Of a DNA stretch of 64,000 nt, positions 29,433 through 39,322 are shown in pieces (the first letter of the stretch is position 1; each line of letters opens with the position of its first letter). The stretch is from NCBI RefSeq assembly GCF_016651105.1, contig NZ_JAEKEL010000001.1, forward strand, positions 1,757,501 through 1,821,500. The letters run 5' to 3'. A program made the translations under genes and the position numbers. Source of the DNA: Pseudomonas sp. TH15 (lineage in GTDB: Bacteria > Pseudomonadota > Gammaproteobacteria > Pseudomonadales > Pseudomonadaceae). Below the pieces are notes generated by a model, which worked only from the letters and a program-made list of their open reading frames with translations, did no database searches and was not told the origin of the DNA.

Positions 29433-31420
29433 ATGTCGCCTCGTTCGCATTTCAAAGGCCCGGCCCGGCAACGCGGCGCGATCGGTCTGATGGCAGCACT
29501 GACCCTCGGCCTGGCGCTGGTGTGCATGGTGCTGGTGATCGACAGCGGTCGTCTGTACATGGAGCAACGCCGCTTGCAGCGGGTGGTCGATGTCGCCGCG
29601 CTGGAGGCGATCTCGCGCAGTGGCGATTGCCTGACAGGCCTCAGTGCTGCGGCATATGCCACCGCCAGTGCCGCGCGCAATGGCTTTGCCGTGGCGCCGG
29701 ACACAACCCTTGCCGTGACCTGCGGCACCGTGCAAACCGGCGCAAACAATCTGCGCGCCTTCACCCTGGATGCCAGCAAGAAAGAAGCGATCAGCGTTGT
29801 TGCCACGCGCGTCGTCACCACCAGCGTTGGCGCCGCGCTGTACGCGCTGTTCAGACCGGGTGGCGTGTCGCCGACCACACGCCTGCACGCCACAGCGGTC
29901 GGCACTTCGGCGATTTTGCCGCCGCAGGCACAACTGACCATCGGCACCACCGCATTGACTATCGATGCCAGCAAGTCGGCCGCATTGAATGCGCTATGGG
30001 GCGGACTGCTGGGCGGCACGCTTAACCTCAGCGTCGCCGGTTGGCAGGGTTTGGTCGACACCAATATCAGTCTGCTCAGTTACCTGAACCAACTGGCGCT
30101 CGATGTGCACGTGGACGCCGGTAACTACACTCAGGTGCTGAGCCAAAGCATCCAGATCAACCAACTGATCGACACCGCCATTACCGTGTTGACCAAAGGG
30201 GCACCACCACCAGCGTCGCGGTCAGTGGCTTGCTCGGGTTGAAGGCCATCGTTGGCAACACATCGGTGGTGCTCGGTCAGTTGCTGCAACTGCAAACCGG
30301 CGCTACGTCGGCAGCGCTCAATGCCAACCTGCAAGTCTTCCAGTTGCTGGAAGCTATGGTGCAACTGGCCAACAGTCAAAACGCCCTGACGGCCTCGGTG
30401 CCGCTGAGTATTCCGGGGCTGGTCAACGGTTCGGTCAAAGTCAAAGTCATCCAGCCGCCGCAGTTATCGGCAGTGGGCAACCCGGCGCTGGCCAAGGCAG
30501 ATCCCATGGGCGCCAACCGGATCTACGTGAAAACCGCACAGGTGCGCACGCTGATCTCACTGAATCTGCCGCTGCTGTCCGGTGTGGCGGGCCTGGCTAA
30601 CGCGATCGTCAGCACGCCGCTGGTGGGCGGTCTGACCGATACCCTGAATAATCTGCTGCACCTGAACATCGCCGGTACGCTGAACTCGTTGTTCTGTACT
30701 TTGGGCGGCACCTGTCAGCGCACCAACCTGCAGATTCTGCCGACATCGAGCATCGATATCCTGCTCGAAGCCGCTGCCGCCGACAGCCATGTCACCGATT
30801 TCAACTGCGTCAGCGACGCCACAAAAAGCCTGACCACCCAGACCAACTCCTCCCTGGTCAAACTCAAGATCGGCAAGATCGACGCCACCAACGCCTTTTC
30901 CTCCTCGGCGGATGTCACCGTGCAGCCACTCGCGTTGATCGATGTCGGCGTCATCACCTGCACCATTCCTCTGCTGGGGCTGGGCTCGGCGACCTGCGAT
31001 CAAAGCACGCGCAAACCGTTTTACGGTGGCGGCCTCGGGGTGATGGTCGATACCTCGGTGGCGAGCATGCAGAACCTCCATACCTACAACCAGCCGCCGG
31101 AAATCAAACAACCCCCGCTGAACTACAGTTTCGGCACGCAAGGCGTGGTCAATAGCCTGAAAACTACATTGAGCGGGGTTCAGGTGCAGGCCTACAAACC
31201 TACCGGTTCGAGTTTGCTGGGCGGTTTGCTCACCACCACCGCGGACGTGCTGGCCAGCGTCAACAGCACGTTGGGTGTGGTCATCGATAACTTGCTCAGC
31301 CCGGTGCTCGACCCGATTCTCGACGGCTTGCTGGCCAACCTCGGCATCACCCTGAACAAGGTCGATGTCGGCGCCAACCTCAGTTGCCGGCCACCGGGAC
31401 AACCGATGCTGGCGATCTAA
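29433..31420 (+). pseudogene. tadG: TadG-like Flp pilus assembly protein, interrupted by a -1 frameshift
   Basis: Two overlapping frames encode one TadG-like protein of about 662 residues. The first (29433-30242, 269 residues) has the N-terminal TadG helix QRGAIGLMAALTLGLALVCM and MEQRRLQRVVDVAALEA. The second is open to 31420, where it ends [11 protein letters not shown]. Reading shifts at a GGGG run (30198-30201): adding one G joins TVLTKGG to TTTSVAVSGLLGLKAIVGNT without a break. AAGGAG precedes the ATG at 29433. TadG-type proteins have one N-terminal transmembrane helix and a large exported part, and belong to the Tad secretion apparatus. I think a base-calling error or recent mutation is responsible; see findings. 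Confidence 0.82.
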
Positions 31421-34152
31421 TCGATCAGCACAATCGGCAACTCGATACAGAACCGTGCGCCTTCCACCGAGTTGGAAACACTCAGGTGTCCGCCCATGTT
31501 CTCGACAATGCCGTAACTCACCGACAAGCCGAGCCCGGTGCCGACGCCCACCGGTTTGGTGGTGAAGAACGGCTCGAAAATCCGCTCCAGCAAGCGCGGG
31601 TCAATCCCGCCGCCGTTGTCCTCGACCCACAGTCGCACCGAACATTCGTCGCGTTCGGCGTATACCGAAATCCACGGTTTGAACTCACGGCCGGCGTCGC
31701 GCTTGCTCAGCAGCGCATCCCGGGCGTTGACCATCAGGTTGATCAACACTTGTTCAAGCTGATCGACATAGCCACGCACCTGGACCTCGAATCCGGTCTC
31801 GCTGACACGCAGTTCCACGCCTTTACCGCGCATGCCTTCGGCCAGCAGCGACAGCGTGCCTTCAATGGCCGTGGCTGGATTGAACGGCTGCTGCTCGACC
31901 TCTGAGCGCCGGCCGAACACCCGCATATGGTCAACCACCCGCGCCGCGCGCTGGACCTGCGTGTCGATGCGGTTGAGCTTGTCGGTCAGGTAATCAATCT
32001 GCACGTCGCCACTACTCAGGCGTTTGAGCACATTGACGATGGCCATGCGCATCACGTTCAGCGGCTGGTTGATTTCATGGGCCAGGCCGGTGGCCATTTC
32101 GCCGAGGGTGGCCATTTTTGCGCTTTGCGTGAGTTGCTGCTGCGTGCGGCGCACTTCGGTGTTGTCGCGGCCCACCGCTTGTACTTCGATCAGTTGCCCC
32201 AACTCATCGAACACCCCGCGATCCGACCAGACCCACCAGGCGTGCTCGCGCCCCGGTAATTGCAGGTTGATTTCGGCGGTGCTGACTGGCTGCTCCGGGG
32301 TCAACGAACTCAGCCGCTGCACGAACGTCTCGCGCTGTTCGTCGGACATCCATTCGCCCAGATTAATCCCCGGCAACTGCTCCGGGGCGCACTCCAGGTA
32401 CATCGCCAACGGCCGATTGCCAAATGTCAGGGTCAGGTCCGGGCGATAACGGCAGATCATCGCCGGCGAGTCTTCCACCAGAATCCGGTAGCGCTCTTCG
32501 CTTTGCCTGACCTGCTCGGCGGCCAGGGTCGCCTCGGTGACATCCAGCCACAGCCCGACGGCTTCTACCGGCAGGCCGAGGTCATCGCGCAATAGTTTTG
32601 CTTCGTCGAGCAGCCAGTGGTAATCGCCCCGGCTGTCGCGCAGTCGGTAGCGGGCACGTACCGAACCCTCGCGCAGCAGCTGTCGGGTGCGTTCGAAATA
32701 CAGGTCGCGATCGTCGGGATGGACCCGCTCCACCAACGCGGTAGTGGTGCAGTCGTCCAGACTCCAGCCCAGTAAAGGTTGCAGGCTGGCACTGAAAAAT
32801 GCCGGTTGCAGCGCGCCTTCGACGTAGTGCTGCACATAGATCACTGCTGGCGAACTGGCGATCAGGTTATCGAGGCGGGCGTGAGCGGCAGCGGCGATTT
32901 GTTGCTGGTTCTTGATGTCACTGATATCGAGCATGAAACCCACCAGCCGTCGCTCGGCACCGATGCCCAAAGAGCGACCTTGCAGCCGATACCACAGCGG
33001 CATCGCTTGCTCGCCGGGTTGCCAGCGCACGCACAGTTCCAGCGGCGTGCCTTCATCCTGCAAGGCTTGCAGGCGGCTGCGCAATTCATCACGGTCGGCT
33101 GGGTGTACCTGATTGAACCAGTCCTGAATCGGCAGCCGCGTGGCCGTCAAACCCAGGCCCTGCGCCAGTGTCGGGGCCAGTTGCACGTGATTGTCGTCGC
33201 TGAACACTTCCCACCAACCGGTGCCGAGCAGTGCTTGCAGCGTTTCCATGCGTTCGAGCTGTTGATGATGGCGGTGCTCGCGCAGCCGTTCCAATAACGG
33301 TGCGGCCACGGCGGCGGCCAGCAGCAGCCAGTCGTGATCGCTGAGGTCCGGCGCTTGTTGCTGCGCGTTATAGCCGGCACACAGCAACCACGCCGCTACG
33401 CCTTGCGCGTCGCGGTAGGGTACGGCGAAACCTTCATGCAGGCCGAACAGCGCGCTCAGGCGCGGCTGTTCGCTGGCCAGCAAGCGTTGCGGCGATGCAC
33501 CGTTGAGGCTGTCGAGCCCTGTGCCCAAATGCTCTTGATCCCGCCAGAGCCGAGGGGCGTTCAACGCCGCGTAATGCTGATGAACCTGCCAACCCTGGCC
33601 TTGCTCATCGAGCAGTGCCACCGCCAGACAAGGGATGTGTAACTGCTGACTGCAACGTTGCAGTTGTTCGCCCAGCACCTCGGGCAGCCGCGCGAGGCTG
33701 CACAAACGCAATTGATCGCGAATCTGCGTGGCCAGTAACTGCGATTGCTCGCGGCTGCGTGCCTGGCGCCGTTCTCCGAGCAAGTCGCCGATATCGAGCA
33801 TCTGTAACAGCCAGCCATCGCCCTGCGCTTGCAACCAACCGCGCAAATGCAGCGGCGGGCCGGCGAGGCTGAAGAAATCCAGATCAAGCACTTGCCCTTG
33901 CCAGTCGGCCGGCGTGCCCTCCACGGCAAGGCTGCTGTGTGGCAACAGATAATCCAGCAGATGCGCGGGTTGCAGGCTGGGCAGGCGTTGCGCGAGCAAG
34001 TGCCGTATCGGCCCGCTCAGGTGATTGACCTGCCCGTCGTCATCCATATACAGCTGCAAGCCGACGCTGGGTATCACTGGACTTTGTCGGGTCTGGGGCG
34101 TGCCGGGTTGGCGGTTGAGCAGACGACTGAACAGCGTGTCACCGGAACTCAA
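31417..34152 (-). CDS. pprA: PAS-domain sensor histidine kinase (PprA-like)
   Basis: A 911-residue kinase with no transmembrane segment. A GAF-like region (about 120-290) and about three PAS/PAC modules (roughly 300-640) precede HisKA ([17 protein letters not shown]692) and an HATPase with [32 protein letters not shown] and [12 protein letters not shown]. Position beside pprB, fppA and tad genes matches PprA, the kinase that with PprB controls tad pili and other surface structures in P. aeruginosa. The start is a TTG overlapping the tadE stop by 4 bases (TTGA), implying coupling; the first ATG is 31 codons further in. Its tail overlaps the convergent tadG by 4 bases. Confidence 0.86.
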   Translation of the reverse strand: MSSGDTLFSRLLNRQPGTPQTRQSPVIPSVGLQLYMDDDGQVNHLSGPIRHLLAQRLPSLQPAHLLDYLLPHSSLAVEGTPADWQGQVLDLDFFSLAGPPLHLRGWLQAQGDGWLLQMLDIGDLLGERRQARSREQSQLLATQIRDQLRLCSLARLPEVLGEQLQRCSQQLHIPCLAVALLDEQGQGWQVHQHYAALNAPRLWRDQEHLGTGLDSLNGASPQRLLASEQPRLSALFGLHEGFAVPYRDAQGVAAWLLCAGYNAQQQAPDLSDHDWLLLAAAVAAPLLERLREHRHHQQLERMETLQALLGTGWWEVFSDDNHVQLAPTLAQGLGLTATRLPIQDWFNQVHPADRDELRSRLQALQDEGTPLELCVRWQPGEQAMPLWYRLQGRSLGIGAERRLVGFMLDISDIKNQQQIAAAAHARLDNLIASSPAVIYVQHYVEGALQPAFFSASLQPLLGWSLDDCTTTALVERVHPDDRDLYFERTRQLLREGSVRARYRLRDSRGDYHWLLDEAKLLRDDLGLPVEAVGLWLDVTEATLAAEQVRQSEERYRILVEDSPAMICRYRPDLTLTFGNRPLAMYLECAPEQLPGINLGEWMSDEQRETFVQRLSSLTPEQPVSTAEINLQLPGREHAWWVWSDRGVFDELGQLIEVQAVGRDNTEVRRTQQQLTQSAKMATLGEMATGLAHEINQPLNVMRMAIVNVLKRLSSGDVQIDYLTDKLNRIDTQVQRAARVVDHMRVFGRRSEVEQQPFNPATAIEGTLSLLAEGMRGKGVELRVSETGFEVQVRGYVDQLEQVLINLMVNARDALLSKRDAGREFKPWISVYAERDECSVRLWVEDNGGGIDPRLLERIFEPFFTTKPVGVGTGLGLSVSYGIVENMGGHLSVSNSVEGARFCIELPIVLID

Positions 34153-34589
34153 AATTGCAGGCTCGACGAGGCGCGCAGGGTCGCGGGCAGGCGCGGCACA
34201 GTGCCGACGCCAGGGAGCACGAGGAACGGCAACGCCTGATTCAGTTTGCTCGTGGGATAGTTGATGGTCACCGTCAACACGCCGCCGACATACGTGATCG
34301 AACTGTCAGTGGAGGCGTTGAAGTTCAGGGCCCCCGGTAGCCAGGCCAATTGCCGGGTCAGCTCGGTTCTGGCAGTGGCGGTGACGGCGGTCGAGTAATT
34401 GGCGGTCGCCGGATCCAGTGCCACGCTGCGGCGCACCGCTTCAGAGGTGGCTTCGTTGAACGACTGCATCAGCACAAACGGCAGGCTGTAACTGACCAGG
34501 CCATAAAACACGGCAAAAAAAACCACGAACACCAAGGCGAATTCAATCGCCACGGCGCCTTTCTGCGATTTAGGGAGGCCTGCTTTCAT
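34149..34589 (-). CDS. tadE: TadE-like pseudopilin
   Basis: A 146-residue minor pseudopilin of the Tad system. The N-terminus (KSQKGAVAIEFALVFVVFFA) has the TadE-type leader, prepilin-peptidase-like cleavage region and hydrophobic helix; the rest is an exported beta-rich domain. FppA should process it. I chose the ATG at 34587-34589; a GTG eight codons upstream is possible. Stop and the pprA start overlap, so regulator and structural gene are cotranscribed. Confidence 0.83.
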   Translation of the reverse strand: MKAGLPKSQKGAVAIEFALVFVVFFAVFYGLVSYSLPFVLMQSFNEATSEAVRRSVALDPATANYSTAVTATARTELTRQLAWLPGALNFNASTDSSITYVGGVLTVTINYPTSKLNQALPFLVLPGVGTVPRLPATLRASSSLQF

Positions 34590-34664
34590 GACTGCGTCTA
34601 CCCTGACTGGCACTGCGTAGTATCAGCATAGAATCATTCAGCAAAAACGGACGGTTTTTACCGG

Positions 34665-35135
34665 ATGCAGAGTTTTGTCCTATTGATATGGCTGGCGTTG
34701 TGCGCTACGCAGGATGCACGGGAGCGGCGCATCGCCAATTCCTTGACCCTTGGGGTCGGTGCGCTGGCGCTGGTGTACCTGCTTTGGACCGGCAACACTT
34801 GGATGGGCGCCGAGGCGCGGCAGGGTGGCTGGGCCTTTTTGCTGGCGTTGGCATTCACTTTGCCGGGCTACGTCATGGGCAGGATGGGGGCCGGGGATGT
34901 GAAACTTATGACAGCTCTGGGCCTTGCGACGGACGGCATTTTCGTCCTCTACGTATTTATTGGCGCCGCCGTGGCCAGCGTGGTCTGGTTGCTACTGGCG
35001 CCAAGAGTCTGGTTGCATATGAGTCAAGGACTTAAAGAACGTCTTCGATATATGGCGCCTGGAGCGTCAAAAAAGCCGCCATTTGCGCCGTTCGTGTTCG
35101 CGGGTGCTCTGGCAGCACTGTGCTGGATCCATTAG
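34665..35135 (+). CDS. fppA: Type IV prepilin peptidase of the Tad system
   Basis: A 156-residue A24-family aspartic peptidase, small and lacking the methyltransferase domain of PilD, as in FppA/TadV/CpaA. The two catalytic aspartates are in ATQDARERRIAN (about residue 17) and MGAGDVKLMTALG (about residue 79). Four or five hydrophobic helices place it in the inner membrane. It should remove the leader from Flp and the TadE-type pseudopilins. It diverges from tadE with about 75 bases between starts. Confidence 0.88.
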   Translation: MQSFVLLIWLALCATQDARERRIANSLTLGVGALALVYLLWTGNTWMGAEARQGGWAFLLALAFTLPGYVMGRMGAGDVKLMTALGLATDGIFVLYVFIGAAVASVVWLLLAPRVWLHMSQGLKERLRYMAPGASKKPPFAPFVFAGALAALCWIH

Positions 35136-35258
35136 TCGTGAAGCGCCACTAGTCCTATGTACATAGTCGGAAAGTGCGTCTACTTTCAAATGACTGGTTA
35201 TACAGCCAAAGGCTGGCGGTACAGGAATGGTCAGCTTGACCTTGGCATGGAGTGGCAC

Positions 35259-36047
35259 GTGAACAAAGTGACGTCTGCGGTAAAAGTCCTTGTGGTCGAC
35301 GATCAGCCGTTGATTGTCGAGGAACTGTGTGAATTCCTTGAGAGCTGCGGTTATCGCTGTGTTCCGTGCGAATCCAGTCAGCAGGCGGTCGAGCGCTTCA
35401 GTGAAGACGCCGAGATCGGTCTGGTGCTGTGTGATTTGCACATGCCGGGCATGGACGGCATTCAACTGGTGCTGGAACTGCAGCGGCTGGCCGGCAAGGA
35501 GCGGGCGTTCGAGGCGATCATGCTGACCGGTCGGGCCGACAAGCAGGACGTGATCAAGGCGTTGCGCGCCGGGATCGCTGATTACTATCAAAAGCCGATT
35601 GATCTGAATGAGTTGCTCGAGGGTTTGCAGCGCCAGGAAGTTGTCCTGCAAGAACGGCAGAAGAGTGTGCAACTGGGGCATTTGAATCAGAAGCTGCAGT
35701 TTCTTTCCGAATCCATTGATGATCTTTACCAGGACCTGGACAAGGTGCGGCGTAGTCCTGCTGCGTCTTCTCGTGGTGTTTCGGGTGAAGAGGTCGGCGA
35801 GACGGACCGGTTGGAGATCCCGGCGATTTTCAATCAGTTGTCGCCTCGGCAGTTGGATGTGGCGCGGTTGGTGGGCAAGGGGCAGACCAATTATCAGATT
35901 GCCTGTGAGTTGGGGATTACCGAGAACACGGTGAAGCTGTATGTGTCGCAGGTTTTGCGGTTGACGCATATGCATAATCGGACCCAATTGGCCCTGGCGT
36001 TGTCGCCGAGCAATTCGGGCATGCGCCAGCGGGTCACCGCGCACTGA
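35259..36047 (+). CDS. pprB: LuxR-type response regulator PprB
   Basis: A 262-residue response regulator: receiver (KVLVVDDQPLIVEELCEFL, acceptor Asp in LVLCDLHMPGMDG, and YYQKPIDLNE), a linker helix, and a C-terminal LuxR/GerE helix-turn-helix (LSPRQLDVARLVGKGQTNYQ, ITENTVKLYVSQVLR). In P. aeruginosa PprB activates flp-tad, the adhesin BapA and CupE fimbriae and promotes attachment. I prefer the GTG at 35259 (VNKVTSAVKVLVV) because GGAG lies 6 bases upstream; the frame is open to 35157. It should be phosphorylated by the PprA-like kinase nearby. Confidence 0.88.
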   Translation: MNKVTSAVKVLVVDDQPLIVEELCEFLESCGYRCVPCESSQQAVERFSEDAEIGLVLCDLHMPGMDGIQLVLELQRLAGKERAFEAIMLTGRADKQDVIKALRAGIADYYQKPIDLNELLEGLQRQEVVLQERQKSVQLGHLNQKLQFLSESIDDLYQDLDKVRRSPAASSRGVSGEEVGETDRLEIPAIFNQLSPRQLDVARLVGKGQTNYQIACELGITENTVKLYVSQVLRLTHMHNRTQLALALSPSNSGMRQRVTAH

Positions 36048-36055
36048 CTTCTGCT

Positions 36056-36077
36056 GACCCCGCCCATTCGCGGGGTC
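36056..36077. terminator. Bidirectional hairpin between pprB and the receiver gene
   Basis: An 8-bp G+C-rich stem (GACCCCGC / GCGGGGTC) with a 6-base loop lies between two convergent stops. It lacks a clear T-run on either side. Confidence 0.6.
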
Positions 36078-36091
36078 AATCACCTCAGCCG

Positions 36092-36493
36092 CTATTTGCC
36101 TTGGACCTGCGGAAACAGGTTATTCAACGTTTCCAGCAACCGCACGTGATAGATGGGTTTGCGAAACAGGTCGAGCACCTGCAAGCGCAGCATGTCACTG
36201 ACGTCTTCCATGTCAGCATGCCCGGACGTCACGATCACTGGCAAATGCTGGCGCGAGGTGTGCTCACGCAATCGCTTGATCAGCGACATGCCGCTCTCCT
36301 CCGGCATGCGCAGATCAGTAATCACCAAGGCAATGTCTGGATGACACGTCAAATGATGCAGGGCGAGTTTGACCGAAGTGGCCGTAAAGCAACTGAAGCC
36401 CTCGCCCTCCAGCAATTCCGCCAACTCCAGCAACGCATCCTCTTCGTCGTCAACCAGCAGTAACTGTTGGCGAGAAGTGTGTGGAGAGTTCAT
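36092..36493 (-). CDS. Receiver-only response regulator in the tad locus
   Basis: A 133-residue stand-alone receiver domain: acidic pocket LLLVDDEEDALLEL, acceptor Asp in LVITDLRMPEESG, the T/S switch in VIVTSGHAD and lysine in LFRKPIY. There is no output domain. It lies 71 bases downstream of flp on the same strand, inside a locus with one kinase and one full regulator, so it may act as a phosphate sink or as a partner of TadZ or PprA. I know no named homologue in the P. aeruginosa tad cluster. Start ATG at 36491-36493. Confidence 0.85.
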   Translation of the reverse strand: MNSPHTSRQQLLLVDDEEDALLELAELLEGEGFSCFTATSVKLALHHLTCHPDIALVITDLRMPEESGMSLIKRLREHTSRQHLPVIVTSGHADMEDVSDMLRLQVLDLFRKPIYHVRLLETLNNLFPQVQGK

Positions 36494-36564
36494 AGGCAAC
36501 ACCTGCAATGGACTGAGTGCTGACGTTAGAACCCAATGACCGCATTGACAAGTTATCGGTCCGA

Positions 36565-36764
36565 TCAGGTGAGTGCAGTCTGGATCCGGGTCAGGATCGC
36601 GGTGACCTGAGTGCCGATGCCGTTACCGAAGGCTGCGATCACCAGCGCCACGAGGCCGACCACCAGCGCATATTCGATGGCGGAGGCGCCTTCGGTGTCT
36701 TTGGCCAGGTCTTTGAAGAAGGCGATCTGCGATTTGATTTTTGCGCAATGTGGGAATACGACAT
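36565..36764 (-). CDS. flp: Flp type IVb pilin, start separated from the body by a -1 frameshift
   Basis: The body encodes a classic Flp pilin: SQIAFFKDLAKDTEGASAIE, then YALVVGLVALVIAAFGNG, and the end RIQTALT. The only well-placed start, an ATG at 36762-36764 with AAGGAG seven bases ahead, reads MSYSHIAQK and is out of frame with the body. One extra A in the A5 run on the minus strand (T5 at 36738-36742) would restore one frame of about 66 residues. The in-frame GTG at 36783 has no ribosome site. Flp is the major fimbrial subunit, cleaved by FppA. See the frameshift findings. Confidence 0.8.
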
Positions 36765-37102
36765 GAGGATTCTCCTTGAGCACGCCAGGTGTTGCGCGTT
36801 CGCAACATGATCTCCCTGTGCCAGCATCAGCATTGTCGGCATTCCTCGGGCCTACAACTGTAAGAACGCATTAACCCGAAAGTATTAGTTGGCGCAATTA
36901 CACTAAAAAACCATGTTTGGCGCTTTAGCCTCCTACTTTCGTTGGATATTTCATCGCTGTTAATGGCGTTTTGTTCGCGCTGGACTACCGTCAAATAGCG
37001 AAATAGTTACTTGTTCATAGCTGCCTGATTGCGAATTTATCTCGTTGCAAGTAACGGGTCATTGCATAAGACAGAACGCGCAGCGGGAAAGGGAGAGCCG
37101 TC
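36765..37102. promoter_or_regulatory. Divergent flp / rcpC promoter region
   Basis: A 338-bp AT-rich gap between flp (minus) and rcpC (plus) must carry both tad promoters. TTGGCGC occurs as a direct repeat at 36889-36895 and 36917-36923, and CGAAAGTA/TACTTTCG form an inverted pair (36877-36884 and 36934-36941). These are candidate PprB sites by position only. Confidence 0.5.
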
Positions 37103-38053
37103 ATGAACAGTCGCGTCACTCTGGGCCTGGCAGGCTTGTTTTTGCTGGGTGCCATCATTGCCGGATATTGGGGGCTGACCTTGAGTCGGCAACCGCCCGT
37201 GGAGCCTGTCGCCGCGCCGGTTGCAGTCACGCCTGTCGCACCCGCCGCTGCTCCGGCACCACCCGTTGAAGATCCGACCCGCCAACCGGTGGTGGTGTTG
37301 CTACGCGACATCGCGCCGTTCGGCAAAATCACCGCGGCCGATGTCGCCGTGGAAAAACTGCGCACCGCGCCCGCCGGTAGCCTCAGCACTGTTGATCAAG
37401 TCATCGGTCGCTCGGCATGGCGGCCGTTGAGCGCCGGCAGTTGGCTGAGTGAGGAAAGCTTTGCACCGGGCAGCCAACTGGCGCGAATGATTCGCCCCGG
37501 TGAGCGTGCGCTGGCGGTGGCCGTGGATGAAGTGATCAATGCCGGTGGGCAGCTGGCGCCGGGCGATTACGTCGATGTGCTGCTGTTTTTGCGCAAGGAC
37601 GAAAACAATCCACAGCCTTCGGCGCAGTTGGTCGTGCCGGCGGTGCGCGTACTCGGTGTCGGCAGCCAGATGGGCCTGACCAACGACGGTCAACCCGCCA
37701 CACCGGCCCTGAGCAGCGACGACAAACTCAAACAGGACCAACGCCGCATCACCGCACGCACCGTGGTGCTGGCTGTCCCCGAACAACTCTTGAGCCGGCT
37801 GATGCTCGCCACTCAGGTCGGCACGTTGCGCCTGGCCGTGCGCAGCAGTGAAGAGCAGCGCCTGGCCAAATACTGGGCCGGCGAAAGCGATGTCGCCAGA
37901 CAACTCGATACGCCGCGTCGCGAGTTGATCGAGTTCAGCCAACTGTCACTCTCGCCACCGCCCAGACCACTCGCCGTGGCGGGGCAGCCGACGGCGCGCA
38001 AAGCGACCGTGGAAGTCATCCGTGGTGCCGAAAACGCTCAACCCACTCCCTGA
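37103..38053 (+). CDS. rcpC: Flp pilus assembly protein RcpC/CpaB
   Basis: A 316-residue CpaB/RcpC protein. One N-terminal helix (LAGLFLLGAIIAGYWGL) leads through a Pro/Ala-rich stretch to a SAF domain (VVVLLRDIAPFGKITAADVA, near 70-130) and the RcpC domain (ERALAVAVDEVINAGGQLAP, GDYVDVLLFL). The protein is periplasmic and works with the RcpA secretin. GGGAGAG precedes the ATG. It is the first gene of a long plus-strand operon running to the DUF3613 gene. Confidence 0.9.
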   Translation: MNSRVTLGLAGLFLLGAIIAGYWGLTLSRQPPVEPVAAPVAVTPVAPAAAPAPPVEDPTRQPVVVLLRDIAPFGKITAADVAVEKLRTAPAGSLSTVDQVIGRSAWRPLSAGSWLSEESFAPGSQLARMIRPGERALAVAVDEVINAGGQLAPGDYVDVLLFLRKDENNPQPSAQLVVPAVRVLGVGSQMGLTNDGQPATPALSSDDKLKQDQRRITARTVVLAVPEQLLSRLMLATQVGTLRLAVRSSEEQRLAKYWAGESDVARQLDTPRRELIEFSQLSLSPPPRPLAVAGQPTARKATVEVIRGAENAQPTP

Positions 38054-38074
38054 TTCGAGCAAGGACGCCTTTAC

Positions 38075-39322
38075 ATGCGCAAATGCTTCACGCCCCTGTT
38101 CAACGGCTTGCTCCGGGCCTCGCTGCTGAGCGTTGCCTCCATTGGCAGCGCCGTCGCCGCTGTCGGCAACTGTGCCGCGCTCGGCCCGTTACCGGCGACA
38201 CTGGAAGTCGGCGAAGGCCTGCAACAAGCGCTGCAATCGTCGGTGGCGATCACCCGCGTGGCGGTGGGCGATCCGAAAATTGCCGATGTGCGCGTGACCG
38301 GCGATCAAGGCGTATTACTCACCGGCGTCGCGCCTGGTGCGACCACGCTGATGATCTGGACGGCCTGCGCCAGCGCGCCGCGGCAAAGCATGGTGTTCGT
38401 GCAGGGCAAAGCCAGTGCGGCGATGACGGTCTCGTTGCCGGCGACTGATGACCCGACTCTGCCTTCGCAAGTGCAGACTGATATTCGCTTTGTCGAAGTC
38501 AGCCGCACCAAGCTCAAAGAGGCCGGCACCTCGATTTACGGCAAGGGCTCGAACAACTTTCTGTTCGGCGCACCGGGCACGGTGCCAGGCAGCGGTGTCA
38601 GGCCCGGTTTGGTGCCGAGCGTAGCGCCGAGCATTCCGCTGGCCAATGACGTGTTCAACATCGTCTGGGGTGGGGGCAGCAGTAAGTTCCTAGGCATCGT
38701 CAACGCGCTGGAAGGCAGCGGTTTCGCCTACACCCTGGCGCGGCCGAGTCTGGTGGCGTTGAGCGGGCAGAGCGCAAGCTTCCTTGCCGGCGGTGAGATT
38801 CCGATCCCGGTGCCCAGCGCCAACAGCAACAGCTACTCCATCGAATACAAGGAATTCGGCATCCGCCTGACCCTGACCCCGACCATCATCGGTAAAAATC
38901 GCATCGCGCTGAAGGTCGCACCGGAAGTCAGTGAGCTCGATTACAGCAACGCGATCACCATCGCCGGCGCCCAGGTGCCAGCCCTGACCATCCGCCGCAC
39001 CGACACCAGCGTCTCCCTGGCTGACGGCGAAAGCTTCGTCATCAGTGGCTTGATCAGCACCACCAATACCTCGCAAGTGAACAAGTTTCCGGGGCTGGGC
39101 GACATTCCGATCCTCGGGGCGTTTTTCCGCAGTTCATCAATCAACCGCCAGGAGCGTGAGCTGCTGATGATCGTCACCCCGCACCTGGTACAACCGCTGG
39201 CGGCGGATGCACAACTGCCGTCGCTGCCGGGCGAAAAACTGCGCAACTATGACCCGAATTTCTACCGCATGTTCTTCCTCGAAAACGGCAACTTCGACAA
39301 ACGCAGCGGGCTCTCGCAATGA
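38075..39322 (+). CDS. rcpA: Tad secretin RcpA/CpaC
   Basis: A 415-residue outer-membrane secretin through which Flp pili emerge. A signal peptide, a pilus-assembly N domain (VAITRVAVGDPKIADVRVTG, about 55-110) and the secretin core follow: YTLARPSLVALSGQSASFLA, GGEIPIPVPS, EFGIRLTLTPTII, and DGESFVISGLISTTN with GLGDIPILGAFFRSS. Length is normal for CpaC. Its stop overlaps the tadZ start by 4 bases. Confidence 0.92.
   Translation: MRKCFTPLFNGLLRASLLSVASIGSAVAAVGNCAALGPLPATLEVGEGLQQALQSSVAITRVAVGDPKIADVRVTGDQGVLLTGVAPGATTLMIWTACASAPRQSMVFVQGKASAAMTVSLPATDDPTLPSQVQTDIRFVEVSRTKLKEAGTSIYGKGSNNFLFGAPGTVPGSGVRPGLVPSVAPSIPLANDVFNIVWGGGSSKFLGIVNALEGSGFAYTLARPSLVALSGQSASFLAGGEIPIPVPSANSNSYSIEYKEFGIRLTLTPTIIGKNRIALKVAPEVSELDYSNAITIAGAQVPALTIRRTDTSVSLADGESFVISGLISTTNTSQVNKFPGLGDIPILGAFFRSSSINRQERELLMIVTPHLVQPLAADAQLPSLPGEKLRNYDPNFYRMFFLENGNFDKRSGLSQ

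Noticed and set aside
36565..36783. Flp pilin starting at GTG 36783
   Set aside because: No ribosome site ahead of it and it adds an unusual N-terminus; the AAGGAG-ATG start with a one-base loss is more convincing.
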